DNA from: an uncultured Collinsella sp.
GTDB taxonomy: Bacteria > Actinomycetota > Coriobacteriia > Coriobacteriales > Coriobacteriaceae
Direction of reading: 5' to 3'
NCBI GenBank assembly: GCA_902478885.1
Contig: CABSMS010000080.1
Span: forward strand, 1-8,876
DNA: 8,876 bases
Below, one piece after another: positions 1 through 7,476 of this stretch. Every line of letters begins with the position of its first letter. Position 1 is the first letter of the stretch. Made by a program: the position numbers and the translations under genes. Under the pieces are notes generated by a model. That model was not told the DNA's origin. It did not search any database and was given only the letters and a program-made list of their open reading frames with translations.

Positions 1-42
1 GAGCGCTAGTCTCGTGGGCTCGGAGATGTGTATAAGAGACAG
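1..42. other. Illumina Nextera adapter left on contig end (artefact)
   Basis: Positions 9-42 match the Nextera read-2 transposase adapter, including the 19-base mosaic end AGATGTGTATAAGAGACAG at 24-42. The preceding 8 bases, GAGCGCTA, lie where the i7 index sits in the adapter, and I recall this as the complement of a standard index (TAGCGCTC). Genomic sequence therefore starts at 43. The adapter also creates a false plus-strand reading frame from 14 beginning MGSEMCIRDR, a peptide commonly produced by this contaminant, and a false minus-strand extension of rimO. Confidence 0.97.
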
Positions 43-643
43 AGATGCCCGTGTCCTGGCCGATCAGCACGATCTCGCGCACACCGCCGGCAACCAGGTC
101 GCGCACCTCGGAGATAATGCTCTCGGCATTACGCGAATGATAGCGACCGCGAATGTAAGGGATCATGCAGAAGCTGCAGAAGCGGTTGCAGCCATCAGAA
201 ATCTTGACGTAGGCAACCGCACCCTCGACGGTACGCTTGACCTGAGGAATATAGGCGGCAATCTCGCGCTCGACACCCAGCACGCCATCGATGACCGCCA
301 CGATGCCGTCTTCCTCGTCGGCCTTCACAAAGGCAACGACCTCGGGCAGCTCGTCAGGCAGGTCGTCGCCATAGCGCGACGGCACGCACCCGCACATGAC
401 GATGGGGCAAGAACGAACGCCGTCCTGAACCTCGTTGGCGAGCTCGAGCGTGGTCTCGATGCTCTCGGACGTTGCGGAGGCGAGGAACGAGCATGTATTG
501 ACGATGGCGATATCGGCATCCTGCGGGTCGAATGCCTCTTCATAGCCTGCGGCGGTCAAAAGAGAACGCATGCGGTCGGTGTCAACCTCGTTCTTAGCGC
601 ACCCGAGGGTGATGTAGAGCACGGAGCCCAACGGTGTATCCAT
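43..643 (-). CDS. rimO: Ribosomal protein S12 methylthiotransferase RimO (partial, 3' end cut by adapter)
   Basis: RimO is a radical-SAM iron-sulfur enzyme that methylthiolates the conserved aspartate of ribosomal protein S12. About 200 N-terminal residues are present. The methylthiotransferase domain shows LGCAKNEVDTD (Cys15), NTCSF (Cys51) and MCGCVPSRY (Cys86). The radical-SAM domain begins with GCNRFCSFC, giving the CX3CX2C cluster at Cys152, Cys156 and Cys159, followed by IPYIRGRYHSR. The GCxKNxVD form of the first motif fits RimO rather than MiaB. The rest of the radical-SAM barrel and the TRAM domain are missing because the contig ends in adapter, so this is an assembly limit and not a broken gene. 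ATG at 643 is chosen: an AAAGGA lies upstream at 656-661, at a long 12-nt spacing. It is last in the visible operon, 28 bp after yajQ. Confidence 0.92.
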
Positions 644-671
644 GTTGGAGAGCGGTCCTTTCGAATGATAA

Positions 672-1169
672 TTAGCGGTAGTTGGTGAACTGTAGCGGCT
701 GGCCGTAGTCCTGGTCGCGCAGGAACTGGATCACGGTCTGCAACGCGTCCTTCGAAGCAGAGGAAACACGCAGCTTGTCGGCCTCGATGGTCACCTTGAC
801 CTTGAGCTTTTGGTCCTTGATGTCCTTGTTGATCTTCTTGGCGGTCGCCTGGTCGATACCCTCGACGATATGGCCGAGCACGCGCACGGTGCCGCCCGAT
901 GCCGCCTGCGGAGCATCCCACGAGACAGCCTTGAGGTCGATGCCGCGCTTGATGAGCTTGGAGCTCAGCACGTCGATAATCTGCTTGGAGACAAAGTCGG
1001 CCGGGGCGTTGATCGTAAAGAGCTTGTCGCCCTTCGAAAGCTCGATCGTGGCGCCGGAATCCTTAAGGTCATAGCGCTGGGAAATCTCGCGCGTGGTCTG
1101 CTGGAAGGCGTTGTCGACCTCTTGCATGTTGACCTCGGACACGACGTCGAAGCTGGAATCTTTAGCCAT
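672..1169 (-). CDS. yajQ: YajQ family (DUF520) nucleotide-binding protein
   Basis: 165 residues, the normal length for the family. It opens with SFDVVSEVNMQEVDNAFQQ, close to the family's N-terminal signature. The middle has REISQRYDLKDSGATIEL, and the end is FLRDQDYGQPLQFTNYR, the typical C-terminus. YajQ proteins fold as two ferredoxin-like domains and bind nucleotides; a Xanthomonas member binds cyclic di-GMP and other members have been linked to tRNA or nucleotide binding. The cellular role here cannot be read from sequence. The protein should be cytoplasmic, as no signal or membrane segment is visible. The ATG has an AAAGGA 6 nt upstream. The gene sits 26 bp after rodZ and 28 bp before rimO on the same strand, so it is almost surely co-transcribed. 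Its presence between rodZ and rimO is not part of the usual actinobacterial order as I know it. Confidence 0.95.
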   Translation of the reverse strand: MAKDSSFDVVSEVNMQEVDNAFQQTTREISQRYDLKDSGATIELSKGDKLFTINAPADFVSKQIIDVLSSKLIKRGIDLKAVSWDAPQAASGGTVRVLGHIVEGIDQATAKKINKDIKDQKLKVKVTIEADKLRVSSASKDALQTVIQFLRDQDYGQPLQFTNYR

Positions 1170-1195
1170 GATGTTTCCTTTCGCGTACGAGCGGC

Positions 1196-2707
1196 TTAGT
1201 AGCTATCGTACGAATAGTCGGTAGAATCGGTGGGCGTCTGACCGTCAGTTGAGGTATCGGCGCCATCCGTGGACTGGGCATCGGTACCATCGGTGGCATC
1301 GGTACCATCGGTGGTGTCGGTACCATCAGAACTTTCACCATTCTCGGAATCAGTCGTCTCCTTCTTGGGAACGGTGATCGTCACACGCGCCACGCCCGAG
1401 GTCTTGGTGTCGTAGCGGACCTTTTCACCGTTCTTGGTAACGGTGACGTCGGAAGGCTTGGATGTGGTGATCTCGATCGAGGACTCGGGCGTGTACTCCT
1501 GCTCAAAGGGGCCAGTCGCCTGGGCGCCATAGACCGACTTGCCGTCGACCTTGACCTCAATCCACGCGGTCTTTCCCTTGGCAACGGAGACTTTGACCTT
1601 CGTGACCTCGTTCTCTTCCTTCTTGGCCGTCGTCTTGGTAGCGTCCGAATCAGTCGACTCATCCGTCGGCTCATCGGTGTCTTCGTCCTCGTCGACCGTT
1701 TCGGTCTTCTTAGAAGACTTCTTGGTCGTCGTCTTGGTAGCAGTGGGCGTCTCGGGCGTGGTCTCGGGCGCCGAAGATGCGCAGCCGCGCAGAAGCACCA
1801 CGATGAGCACGATCAGCAGCAACGCCACGGCACCGATGCCGGCGTAGACGATACGCGGATCGAGCCCGTTGTTTTGAGGAGTACGTAATCCGCCGCGTCC
1901 ACGATTGGAACTGCTGCGGCCGCCTCCCTGAGGCATACGACCACGATTGCTATCGGAACGGCCGCGATAGCCACCCTGGCCCTGAAGGCTGCGCTGACCC
2001 GAGCGGGGCGCAAGTTCACCGCGGCCTTGATAGCCACGCTGGCCCGAACGCGGAGCCGAAGAGCGCTGGCCATACGGCTGTGATTGAGAGCGAAGACGCG
2101 GCGTCACCTGCGTGGTATCGGCATCCGCATAGCCACCGCGAGAGCGTCCCGTAGAGGCACCACGGTAACCGCGATCGGAATAGCCGCCGTCGCCGTAGCC
2201 GGCACGAGGGTCACGCGCCACGCCTCGGGCAGCGGGAAGTGCACGGTCCTCGGGCATCGGCGTACTACGGAACCGGTCACGCTGTGAGCGAATCTCCTCG
2301 CCCGAACCCGTCTCGGTAATATAACCGGCCTGCTGAGGACGCTGTCCATAACGCGTCGAACGACCGCCCTGAACCATCAGGAAGCGCCCGTTATCGACCG
2401 AGGAACGCGAATTGACGTAGCCGGCGGCGTCCTGAAAACGACCGCCCTGCTGCGACGTCTCGCGCTCATATGCCATCAGATCGTCAAAGTAGGCATTGAC
2501 GACCTCGCGCGGATTGAGGCCCAAAAAGCGAGCATAGCTCGAAATCATGCCCTGCGCATAGCCGCGCGGCGGCATCGAAGCAAAGTTACCGGTCTCGAAA
2601 AACTCGATGATCTGCGGCCTGATTTTGATGGTGTTGGCGACCTGCTGAATGGAAAGGCCCATTCGGCGACGCTGCTCGAGCAGCATGTCACCAAAGCGTG
2701 CAGCCAT
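1196..2707 (-). CDS. rodZ: RodZ-like membrane protein: N-terminal HTH, RG-rich linker, one TM, DUF4115-like domain
   Basis: 503 residues. Residues 3-75 form a HTH_25-type Cro/CI-like helix-turn-helix (GDMLLEQRRRMGLSIQQVAN, then FETGNFASMPPRGYAQG and YARFLGLNP), typical of RodZ. Residues about 85-284 are a low-complexity Arg/Gly/Gln/Ser-rich linker. One transmembrane helix lies at about 286-307, with the N-terminus predicted inside. Outside come a Thr/Lys/Asp-rich segment, a beta-rich DUF4115-like domain at about 368-447, and an acidic Asp/Thr/Gly tail ending SYDSY. RodZ links MreB-type shape machinery or division to the envelope; many actinobacterial homologues occur without MreB, so the partner is uncertain. 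The start ATG overlaps the ftsK stop in TGATG, with GGAGG 6 nt upstream, which supports coupled translation. RodZ architecture is clear, but orthology to E. coli RodZ is inferred. Confidence 0.87.
   Translation of the reverse strand: MAARFGDMLLEQRRRMGLSIQQVANTIKIRPQIIEFFETGNFASMPPRGYAQGMISSYARFLGLNPREVVNAYFDDLMAYERETSQQGGRFQDAAGYVNSRSSVDNGRFLMVQGGRSTRYGQRPQQAGYITETGSGEEIRSQRDRFRSTPMPEDRALPAARGVARDPRAGYGDGGYSDRGYRGASTGRSRGGYADADTTQVTPRLRSQSQPYGQRSSAPRSGQRGYQGRGELAPRSGQRSLQGQGGYRGRSDSNRGRMPQGGGRSSSNRGRGGLRTPQNNGLDPRIVYAGIGAVALLLIVLIVVLLRGCASSAPETTPETPTATKTTTKKSSKKTETVDEDEDTDEPTDESTDSDATKTTAKKEENEVTKVKVSVAKGKTAWIEVKVDGKSVYGAQATGPFEQEYTPESSIEITTSKPSDVTVTKNGEKVRYDTKTSGVARVTITVPKKETTDSENGESSDGTDTTDGTDATDGTDAQSTDGADTSTDGQTPTDSTDYSYDSY
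1278..1327. repeat. 18-bp tandem repeat inside the rodZ 3' end
   Basis: Two identical 18-bp units (gcatcggtaccatcggtg) lie at 1278-1295 and 1296-1313, followed by a partial unit at 1314-1327 that keeps tcggtaccatc. On the coding strand they encode the repeated Gly-Thr-Asp / Ala-Thr-Asp pattern of the extracytoplasmic tail. The unit is a multiple of three, so slippage would lengthen or shorten the tail without shifting the frame. Confidence 0.9.
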
Positions 2708-2718
2708 CAGAATCCTCC
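2705..2718 (-). promoter_or_regulatory. ribosome binding site and stop-start overlap for rodZ
   Basis: Read on the minus strand, GGAGG (2714-2718) lies 6 nt before ATG (2705-2707). The last base of the ftsK TGA stop is the first base of this ATG. The site lies within the ftsK coding sequence and fixes the rodZ start. It implies translational coupling between the two genes. Confidence 0.85.
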
Positions 2719-5487
2719 AAACTCACGATCTTCACGTGCCATCTCGGCGTCGACAGATTCCAGCGCGGCAAGCCCCTCCTCGTCCAACAGGACCTCGCGC
2801 GGCTTGGAACCGTCGGGCGGGCCAACGACACCCTTTTCTTCCAGCATGTCCATAATACGCCCGGCACGCGCATAGCCAACCTTCAGACGGCGTTGCAGGC
2901 CAGATGTGGAGCCAAGCTGCGATTCCACCACAATATGGGCGGCTTCCCAAATGAGCGGATCATCGTCTTGCGGCTCGGCGACTCCGGTGCGGACAATGCC
3001 GCCGCCACCCGCCATGGACATGGAAGCGGGCGCCACGGCAGACAGGATCTCCTCGTGGTAGTCGGGCTCGCTCTGCGACTTGACGAACTCGACAATCTCG
3101 TTGATTTCGTCATCCGAGACAAAGCAGCCCTGGATACGGCGAGGCTTGCCCCAGTCGACCTTGGAGAACAGCATATCGCCCAAACCGGTGAGCTTTTCGG
3201 CACCCATCTGATCGATGATGACGCGCGAGTCGATGCCCGTGGCGACATTAAAGGCGATGCGGTTGGTGATGTTGGCCTTGATGAGGCCCGTCACCACGTT
3301 GGAGCTGGGGCGCTGGGTGGCCACAATAAGATGAATACCGGCGGCACGGCCCAGCTGAGCAATACGCACGATCGAGGCCTCGACATCCTTACCGGCGACC
3401 ATCATCAGGTCCGAGAGCTCGTCGATGATGATGACCAGGTAGGGCATCTTTTGCGGCGGGTTATCGTAATGCTCAAACTCGCCGGCGGCCTGCTTTTCGT
3501 TGTAGGTCGAGATCTTACGCACGTTGAGACGCTCGAAGACCTTCAGGCGACGCTCCATCTCGGACACGGCCCATTGCAGAGCGCTCGCGGCCTGCTTGGG
3601 CTCGGTCACTACAGGCACGTAAAGATGCGGCAGACCGTTATAGCCCGCAAGCTCGACGCGCTTGGGGTCGACCATGATCAGGCGAACGTCCTCGGGAAGG
3701 GCGCGCATGAGCAAGGTCGTGATGATGGAGTTGATCATGACCGACTTACCGGAACCCGTGGTACCGGCGATCAGCAGGTGGGGCATCTTGGCAAGGTCGG
3801 CGACGACCGGCGTGCCCTCGGCATCGCGCCCGATTGCGAGCTCAAGCGGACCGCCCTTCACATAGGGCAGCACGTCGCCCAGATTGACGTTCTGGCGCTT
3901 GCGATTGGGGATCTCGATGCCCACGAGCGAGGTGCCGGGGATCGGGGCAAAGATACGCACCGACTGGGCAGCGAGCGAAAGCGCGATATCGTCCTCGAGG
4001 CTCGAGATCTTGCTCACGCGCTCGCCCTCGCCAGGTTGCAGCTTAAAGGTCGTCACCGTGGGGCCGGCGATCCAGCCGACCACGCGGGCACTGCGGCCAA
4101 ACTCAAGCAACGTGGACTGAAGCGACTCGGCAGTCTGTTCCAGCTCCTTGTCAGAAGACGCGGAGGAAGCCGACTGCGGGTTGGCATGCAGGATTTCGAG
4201 TGGCGGAAGCTTAAGGCCGTCCTCTTCTTCGCCTTCATTATCTGCGATGCCGCTGTCCGCTCCCCCATCGCTAGCCGCAGCCGATTCGGCAGCACTCGAG
4301 GCAGGCGCATCGGCAACCTTGGGATGCTTCAAGAAGTCGGGAATCTGAGGTGCTGCCGAGACAGGATTCACGGCAAACGGCGGTTCGGACTCGTCGATCT
4401 TATCGGGGTCGTCTTCCATCGAAAGCTGGCCGGTTACCTGGTCGCGCCTTGCATGGCGACGCGGCAGCATAGTTGTCTTTGCGGTCTCAATCGGAGCCTC
4501 ATCGTCCTCGTCATCACCCTCGGTGAGCTCAATCTCGCTATCGGACCAAGACGGATCGGGCTCACTCGTATTGAGCTTAGGCGCGGCTTTGCCCTTCTTG
4601 GCATGACGGCGCGGCAGCAGCGTCGTCTTAGCGCGCTCGGCCTCCACGGCATCGGATACGTCGACAAACGGATCTTCGTCCACGTCCTCATCTTCCAGAA
4701 TCGGATCGACTTCGCTACCCATGACCTTGGTCACGGCAGCATCGGAGCCCTTTTGACGAAGAATTCTCAGGTGCGGACGGGCAACACCGGGCACCGACAG
4801 GGCCTCGTCGTCACCCCACGGGCTGGCGTTAACATCGGCACGACGGCGCTCGGCAAAATCGGCCGCACGGTCGCGAGCAGAGCGCAGCACGCCACCCACC
4901 GAAAAGCCGATGATGACAAAACCAACGACGGCCAGACCCAACAGGACCACCAGCGCGATAGGCTTACCCAGGGCATTCTGCAGCGCACTCGCAATAAACG
5001 CACCGATGTAGCCACCCGAGGCGGACAGATTTTGAGGCGTGAACATAAGGTCACACGAGTCGCTCGTACCCGGCACCATCAGCGAAAGAATGGAGACGAC
5101 GGCGATAAAGACCACGGCTCCGCCCGCGACCGAGCGAATGTTGAGCGGCGAGTCCTCGCCTAAAAAGAGCGTGGCGGCAAACAGCAAAATGACGATCGGC
5201 AGCACGTAGGCGCCCAGACCAAAGCCCAGGTGGTAGAAACCGGCAACCGCAGCCGTAACGGGTGCTGTTGCCGGAGAAATCACGGCAATAAAGGACGCAA
5301 TCGCCAAAACGGCAATGACCACGCCGGCGATATCGCGGTTGGCCGAGGGCTCGACCAAGGGCTCAAAATCGTCGAAGTCGACCTCGTGGCCCTTATTGGC
5401 ACGCAGATGGGAACCGGCACCCTTAGCAGATGCCGGTTGGTTATTGGCCTTATTGCCTTTGGCGTTTTGTGCAGATCCGCGCGCCAA
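2707..5487 (-). CDS. ftsK: DNA translocase FtsK/SpoIIIE family
   Basis: 926 residues. Hydrophobic segments at about 52-70, 84-109, 119-138 and 177-200 (perhaps one more near 158-172) form the N-terminal membrane domain that anchors FtsK at the septum. Residues about 206-445 are an acidic, Ala/Ser-rich linker. The alpha domain spans about 446-545 and the RecA-like motor follows, with Walker A GTTGSGKS (575-582), Walker B LVIIIDE (684-690) and ATQRPSSNVVTG (723-734). The C-terminal winged-helix gamma domain (about 843-902: GLQRRLKVGYARAGRIMD, then LEEKGVVGP) recognises polar chromosomal sequences. The protein pumps DNA during chromosome segregation at division. The start is TTG at 5487: it has a strong GGAGG 6 nt upstream, within the last codons of rnj, and no better start is seen nearby. 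The linker carries a duplicated AKTT(L/M)LPRRHA motif exactly 50 residues apart (286-296 and 336-346). Confidence 0.97.
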   Translation of the reverse strand: MARGSAQNAKGNKANNQPASAKGAGSHLRANKGHEVDFDDFEPLVEPSANRDIAGVVIAVLAIASFIAVISPATAPVTAAVAGFYHLGFGLGAYVLPIVILLFAATLFLGEDSPLNIRSVAGGAVVFIAVVSILSLMVPGTSDSCDLMFTPQNLSASGGYIGAFIASALQNALGKPIALVVLLGLAVVGFVIIGFSVGGVLRSARDRAADFAERRRADVNASPWGDDEALSVPGVARPHLRILRQKGSDAAVTKVMGSEVDPILEDEDVDEDPFVDVSDAVEAERAKTTLLPRRHAKKGKAAPKLNTSEPDPSWSDSEIELTEGDDEDDEAPIETAKTTMLPRRHARRDQVTGQLSMEDDPDKIDESEPPFAVNPVSAAPQIPDFLKHPKVADAPASSAAESAAASDGGADSGIADNEGEEEDGLKLPPLEILHANPQSASSASSDKELEQTAESLQSTLLEFGRSARVVGWIAGPTVTTFKLQPGEGERVSKISSLEDDIALSLAAQSVRIFAPIPGTSLVGIEIPNRKRQNVNLGDVLPYVKGGPLELAIGRDAEGTPVVADLAKMPHLLIAGTTGSGKSVMINSIITTLLMRALPEDVRLIMVDPKRVELAGYNGLPHLYVPVVTEPKQAASALQWAVSEMERRLKVFERLNVRKISTYNEKQAAGEFEHYDNPPQKMPYLVIIIDELSDLMMVAGKDVEASIVRIAQLGRAAGIHLIVATQRPSSNVVTGLIKANITNRIAFNVATGIDSRVIIDQMGAEKLTGLGDMLFSKVDWGKPRRIQGCFVSDDEINEIVEFVKSQSEPDYHEEILSAVAPASMSMAGGGGIVRTGVAEPQDDDPLIWEAAHIVVESQLGSTSGLQRRLKVGYARAGRIMDMLEEKGVVGPPDGSKPREVLLDEEGLAALESVDAEMAREDREFGGF

Positions 5488-5498
5488 ACTAAACCTCC
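5485..5498 (-). promoter_or_regulatory. ribosome binding site deciding the TTG start of ftsK
   Basis: On the minus strand GGAGG (5494-5498) is followed after 6 nt by TTG (5485-5487). The site lies in the last codons of rnj, whose TAG stop (5489-5491) falls between it and the start. This supports a TTG start and translation coupled to rnj. Confidence 0.82.
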
Positions 5499-7159
5499 AT
5501 GACGACCGGGATGATCATCGGACGGGTGCGCGTACGGCTCCAAATAAAGTTGGAGAGCGAATCACGCACGGCCTTGCGAATGGCATCGGAACCGCTGCTC
5601 GTAAAGCTAAACTTGCCCTTCTCGATCGTCTTCATGATGGACGCGGAGGCATCCTCAGAGAACTGGTCGTCGATGGCAAACGAGACACCGCGGCCCGAGA
5701 ACTCGATGGCCTCGATCTTCTTGTGCTTGAGCGAGACGATGGCAACAGCGGTAACCATACCGTCGTTGGCGAGCTTCTGGCGATCGCGCAAGACGATGGG
5801 GTCGGTATCGCCGATACGCAGGCCGTCGACGTAGACGACGCCGGACTCGACGGGCGTACCGCGTTTGACGATACCGCCGCGCATCTCGAGCGTGTCGCCG
5901 TTATCGAGGATAAAGATATGATCGTCCTTGATGCCCATCTTGCGAGCCAGCTGGGCATGGGCGCGCAGATGCACGGCCTCACCGTGAACCGGCGTAAAGT
6001 ACGTGGGCTTAGCCATGGCCATCAGGAGCTTGAGCTCCTCCTGGCTACCGTGGCCCGAGACGTGGACGAGAGCGCGGTTCTTATCCCACACGTCGCAGCC
6101 GAGCTTAGCAAGGCTGTTGACGACCTGCTGGACGGCTTTCTCATTGCCGGGAACAGGAGTTGCCGAGAGGATGACGGTATCGCCCTCGTGGATAGAGAGC
6201 GTCTTGTGCTCGCCATTGGCCATGCGGGACAGGGCCGACAGCGGCTCGCCCTGCGAACCGGTGCACATGACGACGATCTTGTCGTCGGGCAGGTTATCAA
6301 TATCGAAGGCATCGATGATATCGGCATCGTCGATGTTGAGGTAGCCCAGCTCGCGCGCGACGCGGGTGTTGGTGAGCATGGAGCGACCGGTCACAACGAC
6401 CTTACGGCCGCACTTACGGGCGGCATCGCAGATCTGCTGCAAACGATGGATGTGGCTCGAGAACGACGCGACGAACACGCGACCCGGGGCGTTCTTGATG
6501 GCGTGCAGAAGGTTGGGACCAACCTCGGCCTCGGACTTGGTAAAGCCGGGAACCGTGGCATTGGTGGAGTCGGAAAGCAGCAGGTCGATGCCCTGCTTGG
6601 CAAAGCGGCTGATAGCGGCATAGTCGGGCGTGACGCCATCGATGGGCGTCTGGTCGAGCTTAAAGTCGCCGGTGTGCATAACGGTGCCCTGATTGGTGCG
6701 GATAAACACGCCCAGGGCGCCGGGGATGGAGTGCGTCATCGAGAAGAAGTCGAGCGAGATGCCGCCGAGGTTGACATGACTGCCGCCCTTGACCTCGCGG
6801 AACTTGGGTGCGCGGATGCGGAACTCGGAAAGCTTGCCCTCGATAAAGCCAAGCGTCAGCTTGCTCGAAAAGATGGGCACCTTGTTGTTGAGGTCCTGCA
6901 GAAGGTACGGAAGCGAACCGGTGTGGTCCTCGTGGCCGTGGGTGACGACGATACCGCGGAGCTTCTCCTCGTTCTCCAGAACATAGGTGTAGTCGGGAAG
7001 CACCAGGTCGATACCGGGCTGGGAGTCGTCAGGGAACATGAGACCGGCGTCGACGAGAACCATGTCGTCGCCGCACTCGAAGACCGTCATGTTCTTACCG
7101 ATGCCGTCAAGGCCGCCGAGCGGGATGATCTTCAAGGGAGATGATTTTTTAGCTGCCAT
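5489..7159 (-). CDS. rnj: Ribonuclease J
   Basis: 556 residues, the usual size. RNase J is a zinc-dependent metallo-beta-lactamase/beta-CASP nuclease with 5'-3' exonuclease and endonuclease activity in mRNA decay and rRNA maturation, acting in the cytoplasm. Visible motifs are THGHEDHTGSLPYLL with the HxHxDH metal site at 74-79, MTHSIPG (His143), HTGDFK (162-167), SDSTNA (196-201), the beta-CASP segments SSHIHRLQQ (234-242) and GSQGEP (301-306), and SGHGSQEEL (368-376) with VHGE (391-394). The C-terminal domain (about 450-556) is the oligomerisation region. ATG at 7159 is the first possible start because an in-frame TAA lies four codons upstream. The nearest AAAGGA is 14 nt away, unusually far. 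It is the first gene of the operon leading into ftsK, and pnp lies upstream across a 640-bp gap. Confidence 0.96.
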   Translation of the reverse strand: MAAKKSSPLKIIPLGGLDGIGKNMTVFECGDDMVLVDAGLMFPDDSQPGIDLVLPDYTYVLENEEKLRGIVVTHGHEDHTGSLPYLLQDLNNKVPIFSSKLTLGFIEGKLSEFRIRAPKFREVKGGSHVNLGGISLDFFSMTHSIPGALGVFIRTNQGTVMHTGDFKLDQTPIDGVTPDYAAISRFAKQGIDLLLSDSTNATVPGFTKSEAEVGPNLLHAIKNAPGRVFVASFSSHIHRLQQICDAARKCGRKVVVTGRSMLTNTRVARELGYLNIDDADIIDAFDIDNLPDDKIVVMCTGSQGEPLSALSRMANGEHKTLSIHEGDTVILSATPVPGNEKAVQQVVNSLAKLGCDVWDKNRALVHVSGHGSQEELKLLMAMAKPTYFTPVHGEAVHLRAHAQLARKMGIKDDHIFILDNGDTLEMRGGIVKRGTPVESGVVYVDGLRIGDTDPIVLRDRQKLANDGMVTAVAIVSLKHKKIEAIEFSGRGVSFAIDDQFSEDASASIMKTIEKGKFSFTSSGSDAIRKAVRDSLSNFIWSRTRTRPMIIPVVMEV

Positions 7160-7351
7160 ACGTTAGTGTGGTTTCCTTTCTTCGAAACGGGTCTGGAACA
7201 ACCGACGGGGCGCTTCTGGCAAACCGACCGCCGGGAACGTACAAACATGCATCGCAGAGTCGATGCAATAACCACAGTATGATACCCATTTGCACAACAA
7301 CAGACCACCCATGCATCAAAGCCCCATCTGAACCGGTCTATCCCGCCGGTC
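7160..7351 (-). promoter_or_regulatory. rnj leader and probable promoter region
   Basis: This gap has no supported gene. The operon needs a promoter here because pnp ends in a terminator. The best -10 candidate on the minus strand is TATCAT (7279-7284), but no convincing TTGACA-like -35 is spaced correctly, so the exact promoter is uncertain. A 7-bp inverted repeat, TGCATCG-N6-CGATGCA, occupies 7248-7267, downstream of the candidate -10, and its half-site catgcatc recurs at 7310-7317. These could be an operator or a leader hairpin. An AAAGGA ribosome site lies at 7174-7179. With the -10 candidate, the leader would be roughly 110-115 nt. Confidence 0.35.
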
Positions 7352-7476
7352 TCCCGTGGGGCGGGCACTGATGAAGTTTCCTGCTCTACAGTCCTGCTCA
7401 CGACGGAGGCCACATTAAGTGGCCTCCTGTTCGTGCGGAACTCGCGATAAACTTCATCAGTGCCCGCCCCACGGGA
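7352..7476. repeat. Structured inverted-repeat element, copy A
   Basis: Arms 7352-7379 and 7449-7476 are a perfect 28-bp inverted repeat enclosing 69 nt. Within that, 7405-7413 and 7419-7427 form a perfect 9-bp stem around the loop attaa. A weaker stem, agtcctgc with gcggaact, links the two. The segments between the outer and inner stems (cctgctctac and cgcgat) appear unpaired. The innermost arm bases plus the enclosed region (7371-7457) match copy B on the opposite strand at 77 of 87 positions. There is no T-run after the hairpin on either strand, so it is not a standard terminator. It could be a structured RNA, a REP/BIME-like repeat or the folded end of a mobile element. The family is not identified. 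Confidence 0.9.

Noticed and set aside
43..643. MiaB instead of RimO
   Set aside because: The first cysteine motif is GCAKNEVD, as in RimO, not the GCQMN type of MiaB. The operon position also fits RimO.
14..688. 224-residue plus-strand frame starting MGSEMCIRDR
   Set aside because: Its start lies in the sequencing adapter and the rest is antisense to rimO.
2698..5163. 821-residue open frame on the plus strand
   Set aside because: It lies wholly antisense to ftsK, whose domains and motifs are clear. The product is His/Arg/Gly-rich with no recognisable domain, a typical shadow frame in G+C-rich DNA.
5315..7144. 609-residue open frame on the plus strand
   Set aside because: It is antisense to RNase J and the ftsK start, has no recognisable motif, and is explained by codon bias of the real genes.
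7352..7476. Copy A as a Rho-independent terminator
   Set aside because: No T-run follows the hairpin on either strand, and no gene ends beside it that would need one.
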